Source: Undibacterium sp.
GTDB taxonomy: Bacteria; Pseudomonadota; Gammaproteobacteria; Burkholderiales; Burkholderiaceae_D
Assembly (NCBI GenBank): GCA_019752975.1
Contig: JAIELM010000088.1
Span: forward strand, 1 to 12,593
Direction of reading: 5' to 3'
Length of the DNA: 12,593 nucleotides
The notes beneath the pieces were generated by a model. That model searched no databases, had not been told where the DNA came from, and saw only the letters and a program-made list of their open reading frames with translations. Shown in pieces: positions 1 through 8,430 of the stretch. Position numbers and translations under genes: made by a program. Position 1 is the first letter of the stretch, and every line of letters begins with the position of its first letter.

Positions 1-2
1 CA

Positions 3-686
3 ATTGCATTTATCGTACACGGCGGACCACAAGGCAGCTTTGCTAACAATTGGAGCTATCGTTGGAATCCGCAAACCTATGCTGGTGCAGGCTATGCAGT
101 CGTCTTTATCGATTTCCACGGATCAGTCGGTTATGGACAAGGATTTACCGATGCGATTAGTCACGATTGGGGTGGAAAACCACTAGAAGATTTAAAATTA
201 GGTATGGCAGCTGCAAGCAAAAAATTCGCTTGGTTGGATGAAAAAAAAGCCTGCGCACTGGGCGCATCCTACGGTGGTTACATGATGAATTGGATCGCGG
301 GAAATTGGTCTGATGGCTTTAAATGCATAGTCAGTCATGCAGGCGTGTTTGATACCCGTGCGATGTATTACTCTACCGAAGAGTTGTGGTTCAATGAATG
401 GGAAAACGGTGGGACTTATTACGATGTTCCAAACAAACATGAAAAACACAATCCCGTCACTCATGTCAAAAACTGGAAAACGCCCATGTTAGTAACTCAG
501 GGCGAGAAAGATTTTCGTATTCCTAGCACCCAGTCTTTAAGTGCATTCACGGCACTACAAAGACGTGGTATTGACAGCCAACTTTTGATCTTCCCAGATG
601 AAAATCATCACATTTTAAAACCTGCCAATTCTCTACTGTGGCATCACACGGTATTAGATTGGATGGGAAAATATTTGCAAAAATAA
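3..686 (+). CDS. S9 family prolyl oligopeptidase-like peptidase, C-terminal part (5' truncated by window)
   Basis: The reading frame is open from the window edge to TAA at 684-686, giving 227 residues. This is the alpha/beta-hydrolase catalytic domain of an S9 serine peptidase; the N-terminal beta-propeller lies outside the window. Visible landmarks are HGGPQGSF near the start (oxyanion region), the nucleophile motif GASYGGYM with Ser at residue 89 (267-269), the acid in GEKDFRIP at residue 170 (510-512), and the catalytic His in DENHHI at residue 202 (606-608). Triad order and spacing are typical of dipeptidyl-peptidase-IV/acylaminoacyl-peptidase-type members, which release dipeptides or blocked residues from short peptides. 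Whether it is exported cannot be seen, because the N-terminus is missing. A strong terminator follows 24 bases after the stop. The family is very sure; the exact specificity is not. Confidence 0.93.
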   Translation: MAFIVHGGPQGSFANNWSYRWNPQTYAGAGYAVVFIDFHGSVGYGQGFTDAISHDWGGKPLEDLKLGMAAASKKFAWLDEKKACALGASYGGYMMNWIAGNWSDGFKCIVSHAGVFDTRAMYYSTEELWFNEWENGGTYYDVPNKHEKHNPVTHVKNWKTPMLVTQGEKDFRIPSTQSLSAFTALQRRGIDSQLLIFPDENHHILKPANSLLWHHTVLDWMGKYLQK

Positions 687-709
687 AGTGGTCTAAAGTA
701 AGTATCATC

Positions 710-739
710 GGGGCGCAATTTTTTGCGCCCCATTTTTTT
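710..739 (+). terminator. Rho-independent terminator of the S9 peptidase gene
   Basis: A perfect 9-bp stem, GGGGCGCAA (710-718) with TTGCGCCCC (723-731), closes a TTTT loop and is followed by A and seven T (733-739). It lies 24 bases after the peptidase stop. This is a textbook intrinsic terminator on the + strand. Confidence 0.93.
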
Positions 740-1027
740 AGGCTGATGCAAAACCGCCCGACTAAAGCCACCTTCGAAGAAAGGGTCTGAATCCAATCCA
801 CATCGAATTAATAAGTTTTTATGCATCAAAAAAATAATAATTAATTCCTCATAGCAAGAGACTTTCCCTACCTCAATTTATTCGGTTGTAAGCATACAAC
901 TGACCATCTGTTTACCAACATATAAAGATAAAAAAACTCTGCAAAGTGGTAGCATTTATCCGCATCACGCAATTTACCTTAACAGTATTTTTTTCTAACT
1001 TTTCACTTTTTAAAGCGAGTAAACAAC
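740..1027. other. Non-coding stretch upstream of the small exported protein gene
   Basis: No convincing gene or structured RNA is visible in these roughly 290 bases, which are AT-rich towards the 3' end. The only organised elements are a short palindrome at 885-900 and a TATAAA box at 921-926, which together may form the control region of the gene at 1028. A minus-strand open frame running back from 829 over the terminator and into the peptidase gene has no ribosome binding site and no protein-like composition, so it is not called. Confidence 0.5.
885..900. promoter_or_regulatory. Palindrome GTTGTA-N4-TACAAC, candidate operator
   Basis: Two perfect 6-base inverted half-sites (885-890 and 895-900) are separated by AGCA. 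The dyad sits about 20 bases before a TATAAA box (921-926) and about 130 bases before the ATG at 1028. The spacing would suit a transcription factor acting at or above the promoter. The regulator is unknown, and a 6+6 dyad can arise by chance. Confidence 0.3.
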
Positions 1028-1357
1028 ATGAGTAACTTAAAAAAATCCATTTTATTGTTCTTCTTCACAGCGATGAGTGCACTTTCATTGAATGCGATGG
1101 CGCAAAATGCTCCCGTCAATATCGCCTACCCACTTGCTAATGGTGCAGTCAAAAACTATTTTCACGTGTACTTCACAACCACCTGCCCAGGAGGACAAAA
1201 CACCGTGAAATGGGTGCTAGACAATACACTAGTAGGCACTACGACTTTTTATGACGTCGCCAGCATACAATTCGCACATAAGCTCCCACTAGGTTGGCAT
1301 TCACTCACCGTCAGCTCCAGTTGCGGTCAGCAGCAGATCAAATTCCAAGTAACCTAA
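1028..1357 (+). CDS. Small exported Ig-like (BiPBP_C-like) protein with two cysteines
   Basis: A 109-residue protein. Residues 1-25 form a classical Sec signal peptide: a KK-containing n-region, a hydrophobic run ILLFFFTAMSALSL, and a cleavage site after AMA before Gln26. The mature part of about 84 residues looks like a single beta-sandwich. The pattern YPLANGAV, then KWVLDNTLVGTT, then LPLGWHSLTVSSSCG resembles the short Ig-like domain found at the C-terminus of penicillin-binding protein 1C (BiPBP_C: a WYLDG-like strand, then PGxHxLTxxD). It has exactly two mature cysteines, C53 and C99, which could form a disulfide in the periplasm. The ribosome binding site is weak (AGCGAG, 1013-1018). 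It stands alone, with a terminator on each side. The function is unknown; the domain resemblance is by eye. Confidence 0.72.
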   Translation: MSNLKKSILLFFFTAMSALSLNAMAQNAPVNIAYPLANGAVKNYFHVYFTTTCPGGQNTVKWVLDNTLVGTTTFYDVASIQFAHKLPLGWHSLTVSSSCGQQQIKFQVT

Positions 1358-1365
1358 TAAATAAA

Positions 1366-1407
1366 CGCTCGGCACTATTCGGCAATAGTGCCGAATAGTG
1401 TCGAGCG
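1366..1407. terminator. 19-bp hairpin between convergent genes, probable bidirectional terminator
   Basis: Arms 1366-1384 and 1389-1407 pair over 19 bp with a single G/T (wobble) position and a 4-base loop (ATAG). The hairpin lies between the stop of the small exported protein (1357) and the stop of the minus-strand GST (1442). Read on the minus strand it is followed by a T-rich run (opposite 1355-1365), which fits termination of the GST gene. On the + strand there is no T run. A shorter alternative hairpin, GGCACTATT (1371-1379) with AATAGTGCC (1384-1392), competes with it. Confidence 0.72.
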
Positions 1408-1441
1408 TCGAAATCAACAACCCAACAATCACAAACTTATT

Positions 1442-2135
<694 letters not shown>

Positions 2136-2191
2136 CATTAGCGTGGGCCAAATATCGTTTGCAGCCACTCTACTTCTTTCAAATCACTAAA

Positions 2192-2713
2192 CTACACTTC
2201 TGCTACCAACACCTGCGCCACTGCATTAATCACTGCCGCAATTCGTCCGACATCACGCAACTGCGTCGTCGTCATGCCTTCTTTCTTCAATAAATCATAA
2301 TGCGATTTCACGCAAAAATGGCACTTACCGACAATCGACGCAGCCAATGCATACATCTCAAATCGTCGCTTATCTACGCCGCCATTGGTCGCATAAGCGT
2401 TCATACGCAATTGTGCTCCTAAAGTCTTGAGTTCCTCGTCCTCGGCCATTTCGACAAAGGGATACCATAGATTATTCATACCCATTAAAGATGCCGCGGT
2501 CATAGCGGCTGCTACCTCTTCTGGAGAAATATTGCCACTGTTTTTAATCCAATCGATCAAGGGCTTACTCTTGGCAGCAAACGCAGCGGCTAGTGCAACG
2601 CCAACGGCATCATTTCCGGTCAAACTAGAACGAGCGATACTGCTATCAATATTCAGACGTATGTCTTTGGCATAATCTGGAATGCTATTTTTAATTAAAG
2701 TTAGAAATTCCAT
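2192..2713 (-). CDS. ahpD: Alkyl hydroperoxide reductase AhpD (carboxymuconolactone decarboxylase family)
   Basis: A 173-residue all-helical AhpD. The catalytic set is complete: Glu119, the redox pair Cys131-His-Phe-Cys134 and His138, at nearly the positions known in Mycobacterium tuberculosis AhpD (E118, C130, C133, H137). AhpD re-reduces the resolving disulfide of AhpC; in mycobacteria it receives electrons through lipoamide/SucB and Lpd. It also has weak peroxidase activity of its own. It lies 76 bases downstream of ahpC on the same strand, the usual gene order for this pair. An AGGTAA Shine-Dalgarno sequence precedes the ATG by 6 bases. A small hairpin (2740-2763) in the gap may set expression relative to ahpC. 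Confidence is high. Confidence 0.95.
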   Translation of the reverse strand: MEFLTLIKNSIPDYAKDIRLNIDSSIARSSLTGNDAVGVALAAAFAAKSKPLIDWIKNSGNISPEEVAAAMTAASLMGMNNLWYPFVEMAEDEELKTLGAQLRMNAYATNGGVDKRRFEMYALAASIVGKCHFCVKSHYDLLKKEGMTTTQLRDVGRIAAVINAVAQVLVAEV

Positions 2714-2739
2714 AGTTTTTACCTATTTGTCAGAGATTT

Positions 2740-2763
2740 TTAAACCCGCGTATGCGGGTTTAA
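2740..2763. repeat. 10-bp hairpin in the ahpC-ahpD gap
   Basis: TTAAACCCGC (2740-2749) pairs perfectly with GCGGGTTTAA (2754-2763) around a GTAT loop. On the minus strand it lies between the ahpC stop and the ahpD ribosome binding site and is followed by A-rich rather than T-rich sequence, so it looks like an mRNA-stabilising or attenuating hairpin more than a full terminator. Confidence 0.55.
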
Positions 2764-2789
2764 TTGTAAGCGATACTGAGCTTAAAAAC

Positions 2790-3338
2790 TTACAGCGTGT
2801 TACCACCTACGCTACGATTACAAGGGCACAACTCATCGGTTTGCAAACCATCCAAAATACGCAGGATTTCAGTTGGATTACGGCCTACATTCAGGTTGTT
2901 CACAGAAACGTGCTGGATGGTATTGTCAGGATCAATGATAAAAGTCGCGCGCAATGCCACACCAGCATTCACATCACGTACGCCCAACATATCGACCAAG
3001 GCACCGGTAGCATCACCGAAAGCATAGTGATTCAATTTGTCTAGGTCTTTATGTTCACGACGCCACGCCAATTTACAGAATTCATTGTCGGTAGATCCGC
3101 CCAACAATACCGCATCACGATCAGCAAAATCACTATTCAATTTAGCGAATTCTACGATCTCTGTAGGGCAAACAAAGGTAAAGTCTTTAGGATAGAAATA
3201 GATGACCTTCCACTTGCCTGGGAATGACGCTTCGGTGATAGTTTCAAACGCGGATACACCGTTTTCTTCATGATGATTGAAGCCTGGCTTTGCGGCAGGC
3301 ACACTGAAAGCGTCGAGTTTTTGTCCTACTGTTTTCAT
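2790..3338 (-). CDS. ahpC: Peroxiredoxin AhpC (Mycobacterium-type, three-cysteine)
   Basis: A 182-residue peroxiredoxin that reduces hydrogen peroxide, organic hydroperoxides and peroxynitrite. The peroxidatic Cys57 lies in FYPKDFTFVCPTE, with the conserved Arg in VALRATFIID. The C-terminal resolving motif is CPCNR, with Cys171 and Cys173. The C-P-C motif and length follow M. tuberculosis AhpC (C61, C174, C176) rather than the enterobacterial AhpC that works with AhpF. This agrees with AhpD, not AhpF, being the neighbour. A good Shine-Dalgarno (AGGAG, 7 bases before the ATG) decides the start. Upstream, on the divergent side towards psd, is an OxyR-like site. Cys88 is an additional cysteine. 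No oxyR gene is in the window. Confidence is high. Confidence 0.96.
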   Translation of the reverse strand: MKTVGQKLDAFSVPAAKPGFNHHEENGVSAFETITEASFPGKWKVIYFYPKDFTFVCPTEIVEFAKLNSDFADRDAVLLGGSTDNEFCKLAWRREHKDLDKLNHYAFGDATGALVDMLGVRDVNAGVALRATFIIDPDNTIQHVSVNNLNVGRNPTEILRILDGLQTDELCPCNRSVGGNTL

Positions 3339-3412
3339 TTAATTCTCCTAAAGATACCACGAGGTCACACGACCGAAAACCGAAGTCTATCACTATGAAT
3401 TACACTTATCCA

Positions 3413-3449
3413 ATAGATTGTAACTAATTACATCTTAGGGAAAGTGTAT
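3413..3449. promoter_or_regulatory. Candidate OxyR binding site upstream of ahpC
   Basis: The OxyR pattern is ATAGnTnnnAnCTAT, repeated after 7 bases. The first module, at 3413-3427, reads ATAGATTGTAACTAA and misses only the last defined base. A second module in the exact 22-base phase, TTAGGGAAAGTGTAT (3435-3449), matches 6 of 10 defined positions. The site is about 75-110 bases upstream of the ahpC ATG. A TTGGAT -35-like hexamer on the minus strand overlaps its edge (3408-3413), with a poor -10 (GATAGA, 3386-3391), as expected of an activator-dependent promoter. Confidence 0.55.
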
Positions 3450-3487
3450 GAAGAGTCGCTATTTTGCGTTTCCTCAGTGATCTTATT

Positions 3488-3515
3488 TTAGGATTCTAAG
3501 CACTCCCGCTATAAT
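3488..3515 (+). promoter_or_regulatory. Sigma-70 promoter of psd
   Basis: A perfect TATAAT -10 box lies at 3510-3515, with a weak -35 hexamer (TTAGGA, 3488-3493) 16 bases before it. Transcription would start near 3522, leaving a leader of about 26 bases before the GTG at 3548. Confidence 0.6.
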
Positions 3516-3547
3516 CCTCCATCTTTATTTTTTCTTATGAGCTCATT

Positions 3548-4399
3548 GTGTCTGAAACCGCATCCGAACGTCTGCAAATCCTTCTACAGTACCTACTTCC
3601 CAAACACCACATTACTAGGCTATATGGCTGGGTTGCCAAACGACAATCCGGCGATTTGACGACCGGCTTAATTCGCTGGTTCGTCAAAAGATACCAAGTC
3701 AATATGCAGGAAGCGGCCAATCCTGACATCACCAGCTACGCCAGTTTTAATGATTTTTTTACCCGCGCATTACGAGATGATGTCCGCCCTCTCAGCGATG
3801 CTGCCTACATCTGCCCAGTGGATGGCGCAATCAGCGAATTTGGTTCCATTGAAAGTGGGCAAATTTTTCAGGCCAAAGGCCATACCTATACGGCCACCGC
3901 CCTGGTCGGCGGCGATGCTGAGTTAGCAGCACAATTTACTGATGGGCAGTTTTCCAACATCTATCTTAGCCCGCGCGATTACCACCGCATTCACATGCCA
4001 TGCGCTGGACGCTTAACGCGCATGATTTATGTGCCTGGCGACTTGTTCTCGGTCAACCCAACTACCGCGCGTGGCGTACCCAATTTATTCGCCCGCAATG
4101 AACGTGTGGTGTGTGTATTTGAGGGTGAAAATGGTCCTTTTGTGATGGTATTGGTGGGTGCCACCATCGTCGGCAGCATGCAAACCGCTTGGCATGGCAT
4201 AGTCAATCCTCCACGCAGCAAAAAAGTCCGCGAATGGACTTACTTAGAACGGAACATCCAACTCGCCAAAGGCGAAGAAATGGGACGGTTTTTGTTGGGA
4301 TCCACGGTTGTGATGCTATTTCCAGCAAATAGTATGCAGTTTAATTCTAGCTGGCGTCCCGCTGGATTGGTACGACTGGGTGAGGTGATGGGTAGTTAA
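3548..4399 (+). CDS. psd: Phosphatidylserine decarboxylase
   Basis: A 283-residue proenzyme that makes phosphatidylethanolamine from phosphatidylserine at the inner membrane. Key features are VDG with Asp92, YHRIHMP with His149, and the self-cleavage motif LGST (250-253), where Ser252 becomes the pyruvoyl group of the alpha chain. These correspond to the Asp-His-Ser triad of E. coli Psd (D90, H147, S254). The central FNDFFTRAL and PVDGAISEFG blocks are typical. The start is GTG at 3548-3550, because MSETASERLQILLQYLLPKH lines up with the family N-terminus and no in-frame ATG is nearby. An out-of-frame ATG at 3537 overlaps the weak GAG ribosome binding site. It is a single-gene unit divergent from ahpC. 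Confidence is high. Confidence 0.96.
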   Translation: MSETASERLQILLQYLLPKHHITRLYGWVAKRQSGDLTTGLIRWFVKRYQVNMQEAANPDITSYASFNDFFTRALRDDVRPLSDAAYICPVDGAISEFGSIESGQIFQAKGHTYTATALVGGDAELAAQFTDGQFSNIYLSPRDYHRIHMPCAGRLTRMIYVPGDLFSVNPTTARGVPNLFARNERVVCVFEGENGPFVMVLVGATIVGSMQTAWHGIVNPPRSKKVREWTYLERNIQLAKGEEMGRFLLGSTVVMLFPANSMQFNSSWRPAGLVRLGEVMGS

Positions 4400-4432
4400 T
4401 CCCGCAGCGCACAATTTTTCTGCACGGCCTTC

Positions 4433-4461
4433 TTGCAAAGTTGATCAAATAGGCGCATAAT
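4433..4461 (+). promoter_or_regulatory. Sigma-70 promoter of the tonB-like gene
   Basis: TTGCAA (4433-4438), then 17 bases, then CATAAT (4456-4461) form a good sigma-70 promoter. The predicted start site, near 4468, falls inside the dyad at 4459-4489. Confidence 0.55.
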
Positions 4462-4489
4462 CTAAATACGAACTATTCCTATTTAGATT
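4459..4489. promoter_or_regulatory. 10-bp dyad over the -10/+1 region of the tonB-like gene
   Basis: AATCTAAATA (4459-4468) and TATTTAGATT (4480-4489) are perfect inverted repeats with an 11-base spacer. They overlap the -10 box and start site of the predicted promoter and end 26 bases before the ATG. This suits a repressor operator. As RNA it could also fold as a 5'-leader hairpin if transcription starts slightly upstream. It does not match a Fur box well. Confidence 0.5.
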
Positions 4490-4515
4490 TATACAAGCCC
4501 AAGCAAGGAAAGACC

Positions 4516-5181
4516 ATGAATGCGCTAGTGAATTTATACGCCCCAGAACCGATCCAGCGACCAAGTCGCTTTGTCGCTGGATCGCTGATCGCCCTAGCGC
4601 ATCTCATTGGCATTTACCTGATCATGATTAATCCACCACAGTTTCTGCGCAATATGCCCAAAGAAACTGTGATGTTTATCGTTTCCAGCCAAACACCACC
4701 GGCCCCTGCTCCTACACCAAGACTACTGAAGTCCGTGCCGCCAACCACGCACGTGCAGGCTACTGTGCCTTCACCTGTGTTAGCGATGGAAACTGTAAGC
4801 CAAGAAGCGATACATCTGACTCCCGTAGCAGTTGATACAGCAGCTGTAGCAGCACCGGTGAGCCATGCACCCGTCATGGTGCATCAGGAAGTGAGCACGC
4901 CCAAAATCGTTAGTGCCATCGAATACCTACAAGCGCCACAGCAAGAATACCCGGCAATGGCAAAACGCCTGGGCGAAGAAGGACGGGTAGAAATGCAAGT
5001 TCTAGTCAATGAAAAAGGGCGCGCGGAAAAAGTCGATATCATCAAATCTTCCGGTTTTCCTCGCTTAGATGAAGCCGCCAAATTAGCGCTTTTACGAGCC
5101 TTATATAAGCCCTACCTTGAAAACGGTAGAGCTATCGCCATCATTGCGACGGCGAGTATTAATTTTTCTTTGCGTGGGTAA
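4516..5181 (+). CDS. TonB-family energy transducer
   Basis: A 221-residue protein with the three-part layout of TonB. A short cytoplasmic N-terminus is followed by one membrane anchor (about 19-38), which carries a His (H29) as in the conserved TonB anchor. A Pro/Ala/Val-rich periplasmic spacer (about 57-125) contains a PAPAPTP stretch. The C-terminal TonB_C domain (about 140-221) has EYPAMAKRLGEEGRVEMQVLV, DIIKSSGFPRLDEAA and KPYLENGRAI. TonB proteins use the ExbBD proton motor to drive outer-membrane receptors. No exbB, exbD or receptor gene is in the window, so its client is unknown; it could also serve a non-transport envelope role. AAGGAA, 5 bases before the ATG, is a strong ribosome binding site. 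Its promoter is overlapped by a dyad. It is convergent with the GST at 5208. Confidence 0.9.
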   Translation: MNALVNLYAPEPIQRPSRFVAGSLIALAHLIGIYLIMINPPQFLRNMPKETVMFIVSSQTPPAPAPTPRLLKSVPPTTHVQATVPSPVLAMETVSQEAIHLTPVAVDTAAVAAPVSHAPVMVHQEVSTPKIVSAIEYLQAPQQEYPAMAKRLGEEGRVEMQVLVNEKGRAEKVDIIKSSGFPRLDEAAKLALLRALYKPYLENGRAIAIIATASINFSLRG

Positions 5182-5207
5182 CTTTACTTACCTACTTACC
5201 TGCTTAG

Positions 5208-5816
5208 CTATTCAGGCAAGGTATCCTTAAACGAAGCACGCTCGGCCAATTTATCAGCCAACTTCGCTAAATTAGCATAGTCACTACGCCAATCGATTTC
5301 AGGAAAACGAAACGCCAACCAGCCCAAGCAACACCCCACACTAATGTCCGCTAAAGTCAGGTGATTGCTGACGCAAAACGGTGACTCACCTAAGCCTTGA
5401 GACATGGATTTTAAGCCCGCGTTGACCTTCTCCATTTGACGGCTAATCCAGGCAGCGCTTTGCTGTTCTAGTGGGCGCTGAGTCTTCTCCACACGTACTA
5501 ACACCGCAGCATCTAAAACACCATCAGCCAAAGCTTCCCAACTCTTGACTTCTGCGCGTTCACGACCATGAGGTGGAATCAATTTGCCGACGGGAGTCAA
5601 GGTATCCAAATACTCAACAATGACACGCGAATCGAACATGGCACCGCCATCTTCCATTAACAAGCAAGGCACTTTACCCAAAGGATTGGATTGTTGTATC
5701 TGTGTTTCAGGTGCCCAGACGTTTTCAAGTAGCAAAGCATAATCAAGCTTTTTCTCCGCCATAACAACACGGACTTTTCTCACGTAAGGACTTACAAGGG
5801 AACCAATTAATTTCAT
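5208..5816 (-). CDS. Glutathione S-transferase, YibF-like
   Basis: A 202-residue glutathione transferase. Residues 1-75 form the thioredoxin-like domain: MKLIGSLVSPYVRKVRV at the N-terminus, with Ser/Pro in the catalytic region, NPLGKVPCL with the cis-proline, and FDSRVIVEYLD for the glutathione gamma-glutamyl contact. The helical C-terminal domain carries WEALADGVLDAAV and LTLADISVGCCLGWLAFR. These motifs and the length match E. coli YibF, which binds glutathione but whose physiological substrate is unsettled. It is divergent from purB, with 123-177 bases between starts depending on the purB start chosen. The ribosome binding site (GAG, 6 bases before the ATG) is weak. It is the second GST in the window and clearly not a recent duplicate of the YfcF-type one, as the sequences differ throughout. 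Confidence 0.9.
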   Translation of the reverse strand: MKLIGSLVSPYVRKVRVVMAEKKLDYALLLENVWAPETQIQQSNPLGKVPCLLMEDGGAMFDSRVIVEYLDTLTPVGKLIPPHGRERAEVKSWEALADGVLDAAVLVRVEKTQRPLEQQSAAWISRQMEKVNAGLKSMSQGLGESPFCVSNHLTLADISVGCCLGWLAFRFPEIDWRSDYANLAKLADKLAERASFKDTLPE

Positions 5817-5913
5817 AGTAGCTCATAGATTTTTCTGAATAAGGATTATAACATCGCCCAGCGGGTCAAGGAGTAAGAGGGAAAGCGAACAACAAGCCGT
5901 GCATAGTCATCGA

Positions 5914-5922
5914 TGGTAAAAT
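5914..5922 (+). promoter_or_regulatory. Extended -10 promoter of purB
   Basis: TGGTAAAAT forms a TGn extended -10 element (TAAAAT at 5917-5922) with no good -35 box. Transcription would start near 5929, about 65 bases before the preferred purB ATG at 5994. Confidence 0.45.
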
Positions 5923-5933
5923 GTGGTTTTTAA

Positions 5934-7421
<1,488 letters not shown>

Positions 7422-7432
7422 AAATAAGCGAA

Positions 7433-7486
7433 TGCCTTCAGGCGAACTTCTTTAAAGTGTGCTGCACTTTTATGTTCGCCTAGGCA
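7433..7486 (+). terminator. Long imperfect hairpin after purB
   Basis: Three nested stems stack: TGCCT (7433-7437) with AGGCA (7482-7486), AGGCGAAC (7440-7447) with GTTCGCCT (7474-7481), and AAAGTG (7454-7459) with CACTTT (7465-7470), for 19 pairs in all. It begins 11 bases after the purB stop, so it probably ends or protects the purB mRNA. There is no T run, so it is not a classical intrinsic terminator. Confidence 0.5.
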
Positions 7487-7616
7487 GGAATTAAGCTCAA
7501 CTTCTTTGCGTTTTTATGGGATACTGGATCAAGTCAATCAACTCTGATTTCCTGCACAGATTTACTATGTAAACTTATTTTGTGACTTTATTGCGCTCAC
7601 TTATTGCACCAACCTT

Positions 7617-8396
7617 ATGCTAACGCGTCGCTCCCTACTTCAAGGCCTCTTGTTTAGTTGCGCACTTCCTAGCTTTGCGCATACTGGTCAAACTGTGCGA
7701 CTGTTTCTACAGGAATCCCTAGATTCGCGCGGACGACAACTTCCCATCGATCCCAAACTCGCTCAAATTTTATCCTACATTGAACACGAATCAGGGATGC
7801 GATTTGAACCGATCTTACTCCCATGGAAAAGAGCGCAAACCGAGACCTTGCAGGGAAATGGAATTATTTATGGCTTTTCCAAATCGGAAGAGCGCCTACA
7901 AAAATATGACTACTCAAAAGCACTCATTACGGAAAGAGTCTGGGCCATCACCTACGGAAATCCCAAACCCAACTTCAATACCGTAGAGGATTTACGCGGA
8001 AAAATAGTTAGCATTGGTCGCGGCTTCAGTCACGGACTTGAATTCGATCGCGCAAAAAATGTCATCTTCACCGTTGAAGAAGACTCGGCAACCAGTACCG
8101 CACGCTTCAAAAAATTGATCGCCAAACGCAGCGATCTGATGTTGTGGCCAATACGCCAGTTCACCCAGAGTCAAGAAGTAGAGGCCTATATCAATCAGAC
8201 CCTAATACCAAGTTTTGAAGATCCAACGCTAGCAAAACATCACTTTGACATCTCGGCCAAACCCCTGTTTTTTGATACCGTCCATTTTGCCAGCGCCAAA
8301 GGCCAATTTCAACACATCATAAAAAAAATCGATGCAGTGATATTACGTGGATCCAAAAATGGTAGTTTAGAAAAAGCGTTGAAGGACTATCATTAA
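7617..8396 (+). CDS. Periplasmic solute-binding protein, SBP_bac_3-like
   Basis: A 259-residue exported protein. The N-terminus TRRSLLQGLLFSCALPSFA is a signal peptide with a twin-arginine and cleavage after SFA (about residue 21). The RR followed by LL hints at Tat export but does not meet the strict SRRxFLK consensus. The mature part follows the family 3 solute-binding plan: an opening strand VRLFLQ, a lobe-1 segment with GIIYGFSKSEERLQKYDYSKAL, the line VEDLRGKIVSIGRGFSHGLEFDRA typical of the hinge region, and a C-terminal helix. Such orphan proteins are common in betaproteobacteria; no permease or ATPase gene is nearby, so it may act as a sensor or share a transporter. The ligand is unknown. 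No clear ribosome binding site is visible. It is convergent with the DUF2063 gene, 34 bases apart. Confidence 0.82.
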   Translation: MLTRRSLLQGLLFSCALPSFAHTGQTVRLFLQESLDSRGRQLPIDPKLAQILSYIEHESGMRFEPILLPWKRAQTETLQGNGIIYGFSKSEERLQKYDYSKALITERVWAITYGNPKPNFNTVEDLRGKIVSIGRGFSHGLEFDRAKNVIFTVEEDSATSTARFKKLIAKRSDLMLWPIRQFTQSQEVEAYINQTLIPSFEDPTLAKHHFDISAKPLFFDTVHFASAKGQFQHIIKKIDAVILRGSKNGSLEKALKDYH

Positions 8397-8430
8397 CCGA
8401 GACTTAAAGACCGGATGGAGAACTGCAAGC

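Noticed and set aside
547..829. Minus-strand open frames across the S9 peptidase end and its terminator
   Set aside because: They cross a strong terminator and overlap the real gene in antisense, with no supporting signal.
2427..3044. Plus-strand open frames opposite ahpD and ahpC
   Set aside because: They are the antisense of two clearly real genes, with no ribosome binding site and no family resemblance.
5195..5220. CTTACCTG/CAGGCAAG inverted repeat between the tonB-like gene and the GST, as a shared terminator
   Set aside because: It has one mispaired or wobble base, overlaps the GST coding end and has no T run on either strand.
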